This document shows, piece after piece, positions 9,370 to 18,602 of a DNA stretch of 64,000 bases (positions are counted from its first letter, which is position 1; each line of letters begins with the position of its first letter). The stretch comes from Janthinobacterium sp. B9-8 (GTDB lineage: Bacteria > Pseudomonadota > Gammaproteobacteria > Burkholderiales > Chitinibacteraceae). Below the pieces are notes generated by a model. The model searched no databases. It was not told the origin of the DNA and saw only the letters and a program-made list of their open reading frames with translations. Location of the stretch: the NCBI RefSeq assembly GCF_000969645.2, contig NZ_CP014222.1:248001-312000 (forward strand), in the 5' to 3' direction. The translations under genes were made by a program, and so were the position numbers.

Positions 9370-10044
9370 TTATTGACGTGTTGGTGCAGATGTTAGGCCA
9401 ACAAATTCCGGATAGTCTGTAATAATTCCTTGTAAGGGAAATTCATGGCAAATAAGGTGTTCTTGTTCAGTTTGTGCACCATAAACATAATTATTAAAGC
9501 CTTGTGTAAAGCTTTGATTTAAAAGATCCAGATCAAGCACTTCATAATCCCAGATGAGTGTGCGTAAATGCCGGTGTGGCATTGCAGATAAAATGAGCTC
9601 ATTTAATTGGGCTGGGCGGTGAGCAATTAAAAAACCACAATCAATATGTAGTTCTTTTTCGACATGTAAAGCAACTTCATGATGGAAGGAGCTGACGAGC
9701 AGTTGTTGCTGATGGATATGGTTTTTAAGAATCGCCAAGCAGTTGGGCAAAACGGATGGGGTTTTTATTTCAATATTCCAATAGGCATCAGGAAAAGCGT
9801 CCAGCGCTTCGGATAAAGTTGGGACGATATACCCTGATAAATGGGATAATTCACTGCGGCTTAATGTAGCAACAGCAATGCCATTGGGGGCGTTTCTGTC
9901 GTGATATAAAACGGCTTCTCCGTCTGCAGATAGGCGAACATCCGTCTCTATTCCTGTAAACCCGGCCGTTAAGCTTAAAGCAAAAGCCGCAAGGGTGTTC
10001 TCTGGGGCTGTGCGGTGTAAACCGCGATGTGCAAGTCGCAACAT
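9370..10044 (-). CDS. Glycerophosphoryl diester phosphodiesterase, cytoplasmic UgpQ type
   Basis: 224 residues from the ATG at 10044, which starts directly at the family N-terminus MLRLAHRGLHRTAPENT; the longer open frame upstream adds a non-homologous tail. The enzyme cuts glycerophosphodiesters to glycerol 3-phosphate and an alcohol. Catalytic and metal-binding elements visible are HRG (residues 6-8), ENT (14-16), IETDVRLSADGEAVLYHD, and IEIKTP. There is no signal peptide, so it is the cytoplasmic form. It is divergent from the patatin gene, with about 54 bp between the two starts, so promoters must overlap there. Confidence 0.9.
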   Translation of the reverse strand: MLRLAHRGLHRTAPENTLAAFALSLTAGFTGIETDVRLSADGEAVLYHDRNAPNGIAVATLSRSELSHLSGYIVPTLSEALDAFPDAYWNIEIKTPSVLPNCLAILKNHIHQQQLLVSSFHHEVALHVEKELHIDCGFLIAHRPAQLNELILSAMPHRHLRTLIWDYEVLDLDLLNQSFTQGFNNYVYGAQTEQEHLICHEFPLQGIITDYPEFVGLTSAPTRQ

Positions 10045-10098
10045 AGAATCGGTTACACTCTTGAAAAAAATGAATACCTTAATTTTAGGATGCGATGC

Positions 10099-12303
10099 AT
10101 GCTTCGTGCTAGAAGTTTTCTGGGTAAATCTGTATTTATTATGCTGCTTGGGGCCAGCTGCTTTTCTCAACAGGCATTCTCGGTAGAGCGGCCTCGAATT
10201 GGTTTGGTATTAGGTGGTGGCGGAGCGCGTGGTTTGTCCCATATCGGTGTGCTTAAAGTACTTGAAGAGGCAAGAGTGCCGATTGATTGTGTGGTGGGGA
10301 CCAGCATAGGGTCTTTGGTTGCAGGGGCTTACGCGGCAGGGCGAACACCTGAAGAGCTAGCGCGTAGGGCGACTGAGGCTAATTGGGATGATTTATTAAG
10401 CTCTAACTTGCCACGCCAATTGAATGGTGTTCGAAAAAAACAAGACGATAAGCTTAATTTGGTGGGCATTGAGCTGGGTATACGGGATAGTGGTGAAGTG
10501 GCTTTGCCTTCGGCTGCGATCAGCACCCAGAAAATTGAATTATTTTTACGTGAAATGACTTTTGGCGGAACGACCCCCTCATTTGATGCCTTGAGCATTC
10601 CCTATCGCGCCGTGGCCACAGATATTGAAACGGGCGAAATGGTGGTGCTGAAAGATGGTGATATTGTGAGTGCGATGCGCGCCAGCATGGCTGTGCCCGG
10701 GGTGTTTTCAGCGGTTTCACGGGGCTCTCGCTTGCTGGTGGATGGGGGCTTGGCTCGTAATATGCCGGTTGATGTGGCTCGCTCATTATGTGCCGATGTC
10801 ATTATTGCTGTTGATGTGGGCGCACAGCCTCTAAATAGAGATCAGATTAATAGCATTTTAAGTACGGCGGATCAATATACGCGTTTAATGGTTGCCCAAA
10901 ATGTAAAGCCACAATTAGATAGTTTAAAACCTTCAGATGTTTTGATTACGCCTAATTTAGGAACTTTAAATTCTGCAGATTTTAAGAGTGGTAAAGATTT
11001 TATTGTTAAAGGTGAAGAAGCCGCGACGCTGAGTTTATATCAGCTTAATAAATATTCTTTATCTGAAGAAGAATACGCGGCTTGGCAGAAGAAAAAATTA
11101 GCCAATAAGCTGATTCCTCAGCCAGTACAAACGGTTGAAGTAATGTCGATGCGTAATGTAAATCCTAATGTATTGAAAGAAGCATTAGATGTACAGATTG
11201 GCAACCCTTTAGATGGTGATCATTTTCATAAGCGCTTGGCGGAGGTTTATGCCCGTGGTGATTTTTCGCAGCTGGATTATGAGCTGACCGATCATGATGG
11301 ATTACAAAAATTAACCTTGTTTCCAATTGAAAAAGATTGGGGGCCTAATTACCTTTCTTTTGGTCTGGGAATGGGCACTGATTTTGAAGGAAATAATCCC
11401 TATTCTTTAACTGCGATGTATCGCCGAACGTGGATTAATTCCCTAGGGGCCGAGTGGAAAAGCTCGCTTAGAGTGGGGGACACGATGTCTTTCCAATCTG
11501 AGTTTTATCAGCCTTTGCAATTAGATGGTTATGCTTTTATTGCGCCTTCATTCAGATATAAATCAACCCCGATTTCTATCTGGGATGCAGGTGAAAATCT
11601 AGCGCAGTATCGCTATACGCAAACTCATTTTGGTTTAGATCTTGGATCAAGCCTGACGCGGTTTGGCGAGGTGAGGTTGGGTGTTTCATATCAACATTAT
11701 GATGCTACCAAACAAATCGGTGATTCAATTTACTCGGATAGCGTAGATGGGGATTATGGCGTTGGTTTTAAATTGTATTATGATCAACTCGATCATCTTT
11801 ATTTTCCGGGCAAGGGCGACCTGGTTAATTTAAGTGCTTACTATGCATTAAAAGGGCAGGGTGATTTTAGTAACTATGGGCGTTTTGGTTTAGAGGCTCA
11901 GCATGCGTTTAATATTAATGGTGTGAAAGGGAATATCGCTGTAAAGGGTAATTATAGTTATAAAGAAGCCCCTTTCTTACCGGATTTTCAGTCTTTAGGT
12001 GGCTTTTTAAATTTGTCTAGCTATCGGAAAAATGAGTTATTGGGTGAAAATTCAATTTATATGAAAGCTCAGGTTTACTCACCAGTGACTTTGCTGGGCC
12101 TAAGTGTAGGTGGCAGTTATTTAGGCGCTGCAATTGAAGCGGGTCGTATGTTTAATGTACTGGATGAAGAACAAGAAGGTTGGCATTCTTCCCTGACTGG
12201 TTTCTGGGCTGCTGATACTTATCTGGGACCATTCTATCTGGGGGCCGCTTACGGTGATAACAAGAAATTGCGTTATTATTTGATGCTGGGCAATCAGTTT
12301 TAA
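10099..12303 (+). CDS. Patatin-like phospholipase fused to outer-membrane barrel (type Vd/PlpD-like autotransporter)
   Basis: About 734 residues from ATG 10099, which has AGGA eight bases upstream; in-frame ATGs at 10027 and 10090 are less likely. A Sec signal (RSFLGKSVFIMLLGASCFS) precedes a patatin domain. The catalytic dyad is visible: oxyanion motif GGGGARG, nucleophile GTSIG (Ser69 from this start) and DGG (Asp215). A POTRA-like segment (about 345-415, SMRNVNPNVLKEALDVQIG) and a 16-strand Omp85-type barrel follow, ending in the aromatic terminus LMLGNQF. This is the PlpD/FplA architecture, in which the lipase passes or is displayed through its own barrel. Substrates in the family include phospholipids. 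It is next to a glycerophosphodiesterase, which fits glycerophospholipid breakdown, though they are divergent. Confidence 0.93.
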   Translation: MLRARSFLGKSVFIMLLGASCFSQQAFSVERPRIGLVLGGGGARGLSHIGVLKVLEEARVPIDCVVGTSIGSLVAGAYAAGRTPEELARRATEANWDDLLSSNLPRQLNGVRKKQDDKLNLVGIELGIRDSGEVALPSAAISTQKIELFLREMTFGGTTPSFDALSIPYRAVATDIETGEMVVLKDGDIVSAMRASMAVPGVFSAVSRGSRLLVDGGLARNMPVDVARSLCADVIIAVDVGAQPLNRDQINSILSTADQYTRLMVAQNVKPQLDSLKPSDVLITPNLGTLNSADFKSGKDFIVKGEEAATLSLYQLNKYSLSEEEYAAWQKKKLANKLIPQPVQTVEVMSMRNVNPNVLKEALDVQIGNPLDGDHFHKRLAEVYARGDFSQLDYELTDHDGLQKLTLFPIEKDWGPNYLSFGLGMGTDFEGNNPYSLTAMYRRTWINSLGAEWKSSLRVGDTMSFQSEFYQPLQLDGYAFIAPSFRYKSTPISIWDAGENLAQYRYTQTHFGLDLGSSLTRFGEVRLGVSYQHYDATKQIGDSIYSDSVDGDYGVGFKLYYDQLDHLYFPGKGDLVNLSAYYALKGQGDFSNYGRFGLEAQHAFNINGVKGNIAVKGNYSYKEAPFLPDFQSLGGFLNLSSYRKNELLGENSIYMKAQVYSPVTLLGLSVGGSYLGAAIEAGRMFNVLDEEQEGWHSSLTGFWAADTYLGPFYLGAAYGDNKKLRYYLMLGNQF

Positions 12304-12338
12304 CCAGTAAAAACACTTTTTTTCTTTAGGAGGTCGTG

Positions 12339-12626
12339 ATGTTGAAACAGAGCTTATTGGGTGGTGTATTGGCGCTTGTGCTTGCAACTGCTGCCCATGC
12401 GGGGCCACAGCAAGAGAAAATGGCTGCATGTAATAAAGATGCTGGTGCTCAGTCTTTGAAGGGCGACGCACGTAAAGCGTTTATGAGTACTTGCCTTAAA
12501 GCGGCACCCGCTTCGGCTCCTGCTGCGATGACTCAGCAAGATAAAATGAAGCAATGTAATAAAGATGCCACAGGTAAAAAAGGTGATGAGCGTAAAGCGT
12601 TTATGAGCAGCTGCCTGAAAAAGTAA
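12339..12626 (+). CDS. PsiF-repeat periplasmic protein
   Basis: 95 residues with a Sec signal (LLGGVLALVLATAAHA) and two PsiF repeats of the type QQEKMAACNKDA...RKAFMSTCLK and QQDKMKQCNKDA...RKAFMSSCLK. Each repeat carries two Cys, likely disulfide-bonded. An AGGAGG site at 12328-12333 fits ATG 12339; a GTG three bases earlier is too close. PsiF is known only as a phosphate-starvation-inducible protein in E. coli and its function is unknown. It follows the patatin gene by 35 bp without a terminator and may be co-transcribed. Confidence 0.88.
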   Translation: MLKQSLLGGVLALVLATAAHAGPQQEKMAACNKDAGAQSLKGDARKAFMSTCLKAAPASAPAAMTQQDKMKQCNKDATGKKGDERKAFMSSCLKK

Positions 12627-12818
12627 TCTTGAAAGCCACTTGAGACGCGGTTTCGGGTGGCTTGAAATGTCTCTCATCATCCCCATCTTCTTTCATTAAG
12701 TAAGGTTTGATCTGACTTCTGCCTTGCCCATTTGGTCTCTGTTATATTTACCCATAGCTTCAAGTTGATAATGACTTTCCTCGATCGCCTCTTTCGTAAG
12801 ACCACCGGAACATCTGCC

Positions 12819-13910
12819 ATGCCCTCTCACGACCTCTTACTTGCTGCGCTTGCTAAAGAAATTGATGTTCATACTGGGCGCGATTTTGTTTCGGCTAAAT
12901 GCATTAAAAATTTAAAGTTTGAGCAAGCAGCCGTTAGCTTGGATATCGAGCTGGGCTATCCTGCTAAAAGTCAGTTTGCTGCAATCGCCAAGCAAATAGA
13001 GCAGGCCTTACTGGCGGTAGAGGGAGTGGCATCGGTTCAGGTTAACGTATCAAGCCATATTGTGGCTCATGCTGCGCAGCGTGGTTTGCCACTGCAAAAA
13101 GGCATTAAGAATATTATTGCTGTGGCCAGTGGTAAAGGCGGTGTGGGTAAATCGACGACCGCAGTGAATTTGGCGCTGGCTTTAGCGGCAGAAGGCGCCA
13201 GCGTAGGTTTACTGGATGCCGATATCTATGGTCCATCGCAGCCCACCATGATGGGGGTTGCCGATCAGAAGCCCGAGGCGGTAGAAAATAAATATATATT
13301 GCCGATTGAAAATCATGGCATTAAAACGATGTCGATCGGGTTTTTAATTGATACCGAGCAGCCCATGGTTTGGCGCGGCCCGATGGTTACGCAAGCATTA
13401 ACTCAATTGCTGAATGAAACTCTCTGGGGGGACTTGGATTATCTGGTGATTGATTTACCACCGGGTACGGGTGATATTCAGCTGACTTTAAGCCAAAAAG
13501 TGCCAGTGACCGGCGCAGTGATCGTAACTACACCACAAGATATTGCCCTGCTCGATGCTCGCAAGGGGATCAAAATGTTTGAGAAAGTGGGCGTGCCAAT
13601 TTTGGGTTTGGTCGAGAATATGAGCATGCATATTTGCAGCAACTGCGGCCATGCCGAGCCTATTTTTGGTGAGGGTGGCGGGGCGAAAATGGGGGCTGAT
13701 TACGGTATTGATTTGCTAGGTCAATTACCACTGGATTTATCGATTCGTTTAAATGCGGATGCAGGCAAGCCTTCGGTTGTTGCCGATCCTGATAGCAAAA
13801 TCGCTGAGCTATATAAAGTGATTGCCCGTAAAGTAGCAGTAAAAATCGCCGCTAAATCACAGGATTTCTCTAATAAGTTTCCAAAGATTGTGATTCAGAA
13901 AAACACTTAA
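12819..13910 (+). CDS. apbC: Mrp/ApbC iron-sulfur cluster carrier ATPase
   Basis: About 363 residues of the Mrp/NBP35 family, which carries [4Fe-4S] clusters to apoproteins in the cytosol. A DUF59/MIP18-like N-terminal domain (about 1-85) precedes the deviant Walker A SGKGGVGKSTT, the Mrp signature (LLDADIYGPSQPTM), Walker B DYLVIDLPPGTGD and the cluster-binding CxxC (ENMSMHICSNCG). The start is uncertain: ATG 12819 gives a family-like N-terminus; ATG 12771 adds 16 residues; neither has a good ribosome site. The gene ends at a very long perfect inverted repeat. Confidence 0.94.
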   Translation: MPSHDLLLAALAKEIDVHTGRDFVSAKCIKNLKFEQAAVSLDIELGYPAKSQFAAIAKQIEQALLAVEGVASVQVNVSSHIVAHAAQRGLPLQKGIKNIIAVASGKGGVGKSTTAVNLALALAAEGASVGLLDADIYGPSQPTMMGVADQKPEAVENKYILPIENHGIKTMSIGFLIDTEQPMVWRGPMVTQALTQLLNETLWGDLDYLVIDLPPGTGDIQLTLSQKVPVTGAVIVTTPQDIALLDARKGIKMFEKVGVPILGLVENMSMHICSNCGHAEPIFGEGGGAKMGADYGIDLLGQLPLDLSIRLNADAGKPSVVADPDSKIAELYKVIARKVAVKIAAKSQDFSNKFPKIVIQKNT

Positions 13911-13918
13911 TATTTAAT

Positions 13919-13977
13919 TTTAATCAGCGCAATAAAAAGCCCGAGATTGTCTCGGGCTTTTTATTGCGCTGATTAAA
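13919..13977. terminator. 28-bp perfect inverted repeat, bidirectional terminator
   Basis: Arms at 13919-13946 and 13950-13977 match perfectly with a three-base loop. The GC core is AGCCCGAGA/TCTCGGGCT with TTTTTATT after it on both strands. It lies between the convergent apbC and pbpG genes and ends one base before the pbpG stop. Confidence 0.92.
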
Positions 13978-15048
13978 CTAACCGGCACGTAATCTGCTGG
14001 TTGATGTTGTTTCAATCCACTTGCGTACTCTTTGTGCATCACCAATGCGAGTGTATTTGCCACTGGAATCAAGCAAGACAATGACGACCGGTGTGCCATT
14101 AATGGTGGCTTGCATTACCAGGCAGCGTCCAGCTTCATTAATAAAGCCTGTTTTAGACACGCCAATATTCCAATCTACCTCTTTTACTAGCGGGTTGGTA
14201 TTGTGAAATGCCATGCTCCTGCCCGATTGATTGGAGATAAAGCTGTATTCGCTGCTGGTGGTGAAATCATGAATTTCAGGATAGCGATGTGCGGCTTTTA
14301 CCATTAAAGCAAGCTCACGCGGCGTAGAAATATTATTAGGTGTGAGGCCGGTTGAATCGTAAAAACGGCTGTTACGCATACCTAAAGATTGCGCTTTTTC
14401 ATTCATTTTACGAATAAAAGCAGCTTGCCCTGCAGGGAAGGTGCGGGCAAGAGCCGCAGCCGCACGATTTTCTGAAGCCATGAGTGCTAAAAGCAGCAGC
14501 TCGCCACGGGTGAGTGTTGTGCCAATGGTAAGACGTGAACTGGTATTTTTGAGCGTATCAACATCGGCTTGGCTAATGGTGAGCAGCTCATTTAATGGCA
14601 GTTGCGCATCAAGCGTTACCATTGCGGTCATTAATTTGGTAATGGATGCAATAGGAGTGAGCGAATCAGCATTTTTTTCATACATGATTTCGCCATTTTG
14701 CTCATTAAGTACCAAGACGCCAACAGATTGCACTCCTGGATTATCGAGCGTGCTAGACATGGCCAGAGCGCGTGAAACAGATACGTCTTTACGGGCATTG
14801 GCAATGGCGCGGCTGGTAATTTGCTTGTTACTCGATTTGGCGACAGCTTTGCTGACTACTTTGCTTTTTTTTGCGGTCTTCGAGGTTTTTGCAGCTTTTG
14901 ATGTTTTTGCTTTAGAAACGGCGGCAGTTGATTTTTTAGCTGACGATTTAGTGACCGTTTTATGGTCAGTATTTGCCGCCGCAATGGCTGGCGCCGTTAG
15001 GCCCAGCGCTGCAACCAGAGTGCAGCAGGAGAAAATGCGGTACAGCAT
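13978..15048 (-). CDS. pbpG: D-alanyl-D-alanine endopeptidase, PBP7/8 type
   Basis: 356 residues with a Sec signal peptide (about 1-24). A long Lys/Ala/Ser-rich linker (about 28-75, repeated KTSKAAKTSKTAKKSK) tethers a peptidase S11 domain. Active-site motifs are SITK (SxxK), SEN (SxN) and KTG in VSKTGFINEAGRC. The family cleaves D-Ala-mDAP cross-links in periplasmic peptidoglycan. It is shorter at the C-terminus than PBP5-type carboxypeptidases and lacks their membrane anchor, as PBP7 does. The basic linker is unusual and may bind the wall or anionic lipids; that is inference. Confidence 0.92.
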   Translation of the reverse strand: MLYRIFSCCTLVAALGLTAPAIAAANTDHKTVTKSSAKKSTAAVSKAKTSKAAKTSKTAKKSKVVSKAVAKSSNKQITSRAIANARKDVSVSRALAMSSTLDNPGVQSVGVLVLNEQNGEIMYEKNADSLTPIASITKLMTAMVTLDAQLPLNELLTISQADVDTLKNTSSRLTIGTTLTRGELLLLALMASENRAAAALARTFPAGQAAFIRKMNEKAQSLGMRNSRFYDSTGLTPNNISTPRELALMVKAAHRYPEIHDFTTSSEYSFISNQSGRSMAFHNTNPLVKEVDWNIGVSKTGFINEAGRCLVMQATINGTPVVIVLLDSSGKYTRIGDAQRVRKWIETTSTSRLRAG

Positions 15049-15292
15049 GAGATAAAGACTCCGAGGCTAGGGATGGCCGATTTATGTTCACGGCATCCTT
15101 CATAATTGTATTTTTATTTTACGCAAGGATTTTTAAAATGTCATGTTAAATCAAATAGTACGGTACGATTTGCTAGAAATAAGATTAGAATATTTTTTCG
15201 TGTTTTTGTTTTTCAGACGCTAGTTTGTTGTTGCAGTGCAGCAATAACTTGCTAGAATGGTGTTCCTTTCGAGTTGCTTTCGGAGAAAACCG

Positions 15293-17014
15293 ATGTTTAA
15301 TAACAAATCGATGGATGAATTTTTCCAGCAGCTTACGGATACTAACCAGAAGTTGCTGCAAAGCTGGGTTAATCTTTCACAGCCAGGTGAGCCCGCAGCA
15401 GATCTTGCACCTATGCATCAGATGATGACGGGCTTAACGCAAAGCAATCCTTTTTTGGCACAACATAGCGATTTTTATAAGCAGCAGCTCGATTTATGGC
15501 TGGGGCTGATCGGTGCTAAAGAGAAAGCGGCTGTTGCTGTTCCAGAAAAAGGTGATCGTCGTTTTAATGCTCCGGAATGGGAGCAACCTTTATTTGATTA
15601 CATCAAACAAAACTATTTGGTGACATCACGCTGGTTATTGCAATTGGTCGATCAGGCGCATACCGATGAGTCGGCCCGTGAAAAAATGAGTTTTTTTACA
15701 CGCCAATATGTCGATGCGATGAGCCCGGCAAATTTTGCTTTTACAAACCCTGAAGTGATGAAACTGGCTTTAGAAAGTAAAGGGGAAAGTCTGCAGGAAG
15801 GCATGAAAAAGTTAATGGAGGATATGCAGAAAGGCACTATCACCATGACTGACGAATCTCAATTTGAAGTCGGCAAAAATCTGGGAATCAGTCCCGGACA
15901 AGTCGTTTTTGAAAATGAGCTCTTCCAATTACTGCAATACACCCCTTCTACCGCCAAAGTTTATTCCCGCCCCTTGTTGATTGTGCCGCCATGTGTGAAT
16001 AAGTTTTACATCATGGATCTGCAGCCCGATAACTCCCTCGTCGCTTATGCCGTTAGCCAAGGTTTTAAAACCTTTCTGGTGTCTTGGAAATCAGTGACGC
16101 CAGAAATGGGCCACTTAGAGTGGGATGATTACGTTGAAAACGGCGTCATTACCGCTTGCGATGTGGTGCGCAAAATTGGCAAGTCTGAAAAAATCAATGT
16201 GCTGTCTTTCTGCATCGGGGGTGAGCTGGTTTCTACCGCTATGCCGGTGATGCAAGCGCGTGGTCTGGATTGGATTGAATCAGTTACTTTAATGACGGTG
16301 ATGATCGATCACACCGAGCCGGGTGATATTAAGCACTTTATTGATTGGAATCTGATCCGTAAACGCGAAGCACTCTTGAGCGAAGGTGGCGTGATTGGCG
16401 GCAAAGAATTATCCCGTACGTTCTCGGCATTACGCTCGAATGATTTGATCTGGAATTACGTGGTTAATAATTATCTGAAGGGTAAAACGCCAGCACCGTT
16501 TGATTTACTCTATTGGAATAATGACTCGGCCAATCTGGCTTTGCCGATGCATACCTTTTTTCTGCGCAATATGTATCTAGAAAACAATCTCACCAAGCCT
16601 AATTCATTTAGCCTTTGTGGCGTGCCGATTGATTTAACGACCATCACTACACCAACGTATATCTTTGCAGCGCGCGAAGATCATATTGTGCCTTGGCAAT
16701 CTGCCTATTTAAGCACACGAATTTTTAAAGGTCCGCTGCGCTATGTGCTTGGGGCTTCCGGCCATATCGCGGGTGCGATTAATCCGGTAAAAGCCAATAA
16801 ACGCAATTACTGGGTAAATGAAGATTTATCAGGTGATTCTGAAGCATGGCTCAATGGTGCGGAATCTCGCCCGGGTAGCTGGTGGCAAGATTGGAGCCAA
16901 TGGTTAATCCCATTATCGGGAGAGGAGATTGCTGCGCCTAAAGTGCATGGCAATGCCGCTTTTAAACCGATCGAACCTGCTCCGGGGCGCTATGTGAAAG
17001 AGCGCTTAGATTAA
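15293..17014 (+). CDS. phaC: Class I poly(3-hydroxyalkanoate) synthase
   Basis: 573 residues from ATG 15293, with CGGAG upstream; the frame is open further but lacks a start with a ribosome site. PhaC polymerises (R)-3-hydroxyacyl-CoA on the granule surface. The lipase-like box is SFCIGG with catalytic Cys307; Asp463 (AREDHIVPW) and His491 (GASGHIAG) complete the triad. The N-terminal PhaC_N region (LLIVPPCVNKFYIMDL near 230-245) is complete, and the length is right for class I. It sits 186 bp upstream of the thiolase gene phaA on the same strand, the arrangement reported for Chromobacterium. No phaB reductase, phasin or depolymerase is in the window. Confidence 0.97.
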   Translation: MFNNKSMDEFFQQLTDTNQKLLQSWVNLSQPGEPAADLAPMHQMMTGLTQSNPFLAQHSDFYKQQLDLWLGLIGAKEKAAVAVPEKGDRRFNAPEWEQPLFDYIKQNYLVTSRWLLQLVDQAHTDESAREKMSFFTRQYVDAMSPANFAFTNPEVMKLALESKGESLQEGMKKLMEDMQKGTITMTDESQFEVGKNLGISPGQVVFENELFQLLQYTPSTAKVYSRPLLIVPPCVNKFYIMDLQPDNSLVAYAVSQGFKTFLVSWKSVTPEMGHLEWDDYVENGVITACDVVRKIGKSEKINVLSFCIGGELVSTAMPVMQARGLDWIESVTLMTVMIDHTEPGDIKHFIDWNLIRKREALLSEGGVIGGKELSRTFSALRSNDLIWNYVVNNYLKGKTPAPFDLLYWNNDSANLALPMHTFFLRNMYLENNLTKPNSFSLCGVPIDLTTITTPTYIFAAREDHIVPWQSAYLSTRIFKGPLRYVLGASGHIAGAINPVKANKRNYWVNEDLSGDSEAWLNGAESRPGSWWQDWSQWLIPLSGEEIAAPKVHGNAAFKPIEPAPGRYVKERLD

Positions 17015-17200
17015 TGAATAAACATGGTTATGCCGCTTCATCCCTTAGTTGAGTTTTGTTAGGGTATTTATTTGGCATAATCTGATTGTTTTGTCTGAGT
17101 TGTAGCCAGCGACAGGCCTGAAGCCTTGTCGATAAATAAATCGTTGCTTAATCCGCTGGTTTGGGGATCCTAAATCAGCTTTTTAAAAGGGAAATACCGC

Positions 17201-18382
17201 ATGACTGAGATCGTGATTGTTGCTGCTGGTCGTACTGCTCTGGGTAATTTTGGTGGCGGGCTAGCTAAAGTGCCTGCTGCAGAGTTGGGTGCAACCGTGA
17301 TTCGTGGCTTGCTGGCTAAAACCGGCGTGGCAGCAGACCAAATCAGCGAAGTGATTTTAGGTAATGTTTTAACTGCAGGCCTAGGCCAAAACCCTGCGCG
17401 GCAAGCTTTGCGCCGTGCGGGTCTGCCAGATGCCGTCCCTGCATTAACAATTAATCAAGTTTGCGGTTCGGGCCTGAAAGCGGTTGCTTTGGGTATGCAA
17501 GCCATACTATCTGGTGAAAGCGAGATTGTTATTGCGGGCGGTCAAGAAAACATGTCGGCTTCGGCGCATATTTTACCAGGCAGCCGCGATGGTTTCCGTA
17601 TGGGTAATACGGCACTGGTTGATACTATGGTCTACGACGGTTTAACTGACGCTTATAACAATTACCATATGGGCGTTACCGCTGAAAATATTGCCAAAAA
17701 ATATGGTATCACCCGTGAAGAGCAAGATGCTGTGGCGCTGTCATCGCAAATGAAAGCGGCGGCTGCACAAGAATCTGGCCGTTTTGCAGAAGAAATTTTC
17801 CCGGTTGTGATTCCGCAAAAGAAAGGCGATCCAATCGTGTTTGATAAAGATGAATTTATTAAACCTAATACCACAGCAGAATCTCTAGCCAAATTACGCG
17901 CAGCTTTTGATAAAGAAGGCACAGTTACAGCGGGTAATGCCTCGGGTATTAATGATGGCGCTGCTGCAGTAATGCTGATGAGCGCTGCTAAAGCCAAAGA
18001 GCTGGGTTTAACTCCGCTGGCTACTATTCGCGCGGCAGCTTCTGCCGGTGTAGATCCAACCATTATGGGTATGGGCCCGGTTCCTGCCACACAACGTGTA
18101 TTGGCGCGTTTGGGTTGGAGCATTGATGATCTTGACCTGATTGAAGGCAATGAAGCTTTTGCCGCTCAAGCGATTGGTGTGAGCCGTGAATTAAAATGGG
18201 ATTTAAATAAAGTAAACGTCAATGGCGGTGCAATTGCCTTAGGCCATCCGATTGGCGCATCAGGCTGCCGTATTCTGGTGACCTTATTGCATGAAATGCA
18301 ACGCCGCGATGCTAAAAAAGGCTTAGCCACATTGTGCATTGGTGGCGGTATGGGTGTGGCCTTGGCGGTAGAGCGTTCTTAA
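17201..18382 (+). CDS. phaA: Acetyl-CoA acetyltransferase (beta-ketothiolase)
   Basis: 393 residues. It condenses two acetyl-CoA to acetoacetyl-CoA, the first step of PHB synthesis. The catalytic residues fall at Cys88 (NQVCGSG), His348 (GHPIG) and Cys378 (LCIGGGMG), the same numbering scheme as the well-studied Zoogloea enzyme. AAAAGGGAAATACCGC precedes the ATG as the ribosome site. Placement after phaC points to polymer synthesis rather than fatty-acid degradation. A terminator follows. Confidence 0.97.
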   Translation: MTEIVIVAAGRTALGNFGGGLAKVPAAELGATVIRGLLAKTGVAADQISEVILGNVLTAGLGQNPARQALRRAGLPDAVPALTINQVCGSGLKAVALGMQAILSGESEIVIAGGQENMSASAHILPGSRDGFRMGNTALVDTMVYDGLTDAYNNYHMGVTAENIAKKYGITREEQDAVALSSQMKAAAAQESGRFAEEIFPVVIPQKKGDPIVFDKDEFIKPNTTAESLAKLRAAFDKEGTVTAGNASGINDGAAAVMLMSAAKAKELGLTPLATIRAAASAGVDPTIMGMGPVPATQRVLARLGWSIDDLDLIEGNEAFAAQAIGVSRELKWDLNKVNVNGGAIALGHPIGASGCRILVTLLHEMQRRDAKKGLATLCIGGGMGVALAVERS

Positions 18383-18407
18383 TTTTTTGTTTTAAATAAT
18401 AAAGCCT

Positions 18408-18436
18408 AAGCCCTCGATTTATTTGAGGGCTTTTTT
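18408..18436 (+). terminator. Terminator after phaA
   Basis: AAGCCCTC / GAGGGCTT stem with an A/T-rich loop and six T. Confidence 0.88.
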
Positions 18437-18602
18437 CCTAGGGTTTTACATAATGGGCCAAATTGTAGAATAGCCGTATGTTGTATTCATGGCATCTCTA
18501 AATGTGCAGAATAAGCGGGTCTTTTGTCTATAAATAAGGATGGTGGCTGTTTCAATACATGCTTTATAAATAATTATCCCATGATCTTAAAGGAAAGCAC
18601 CC

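Noticed and set aside
14441..15055. A 204-codon plus-strand frame opposite pbpG
   Set aside because: It is a shadow of the Lys/Ala-rich linker and signal peptide of pbpG, which has all catalytic motifs.
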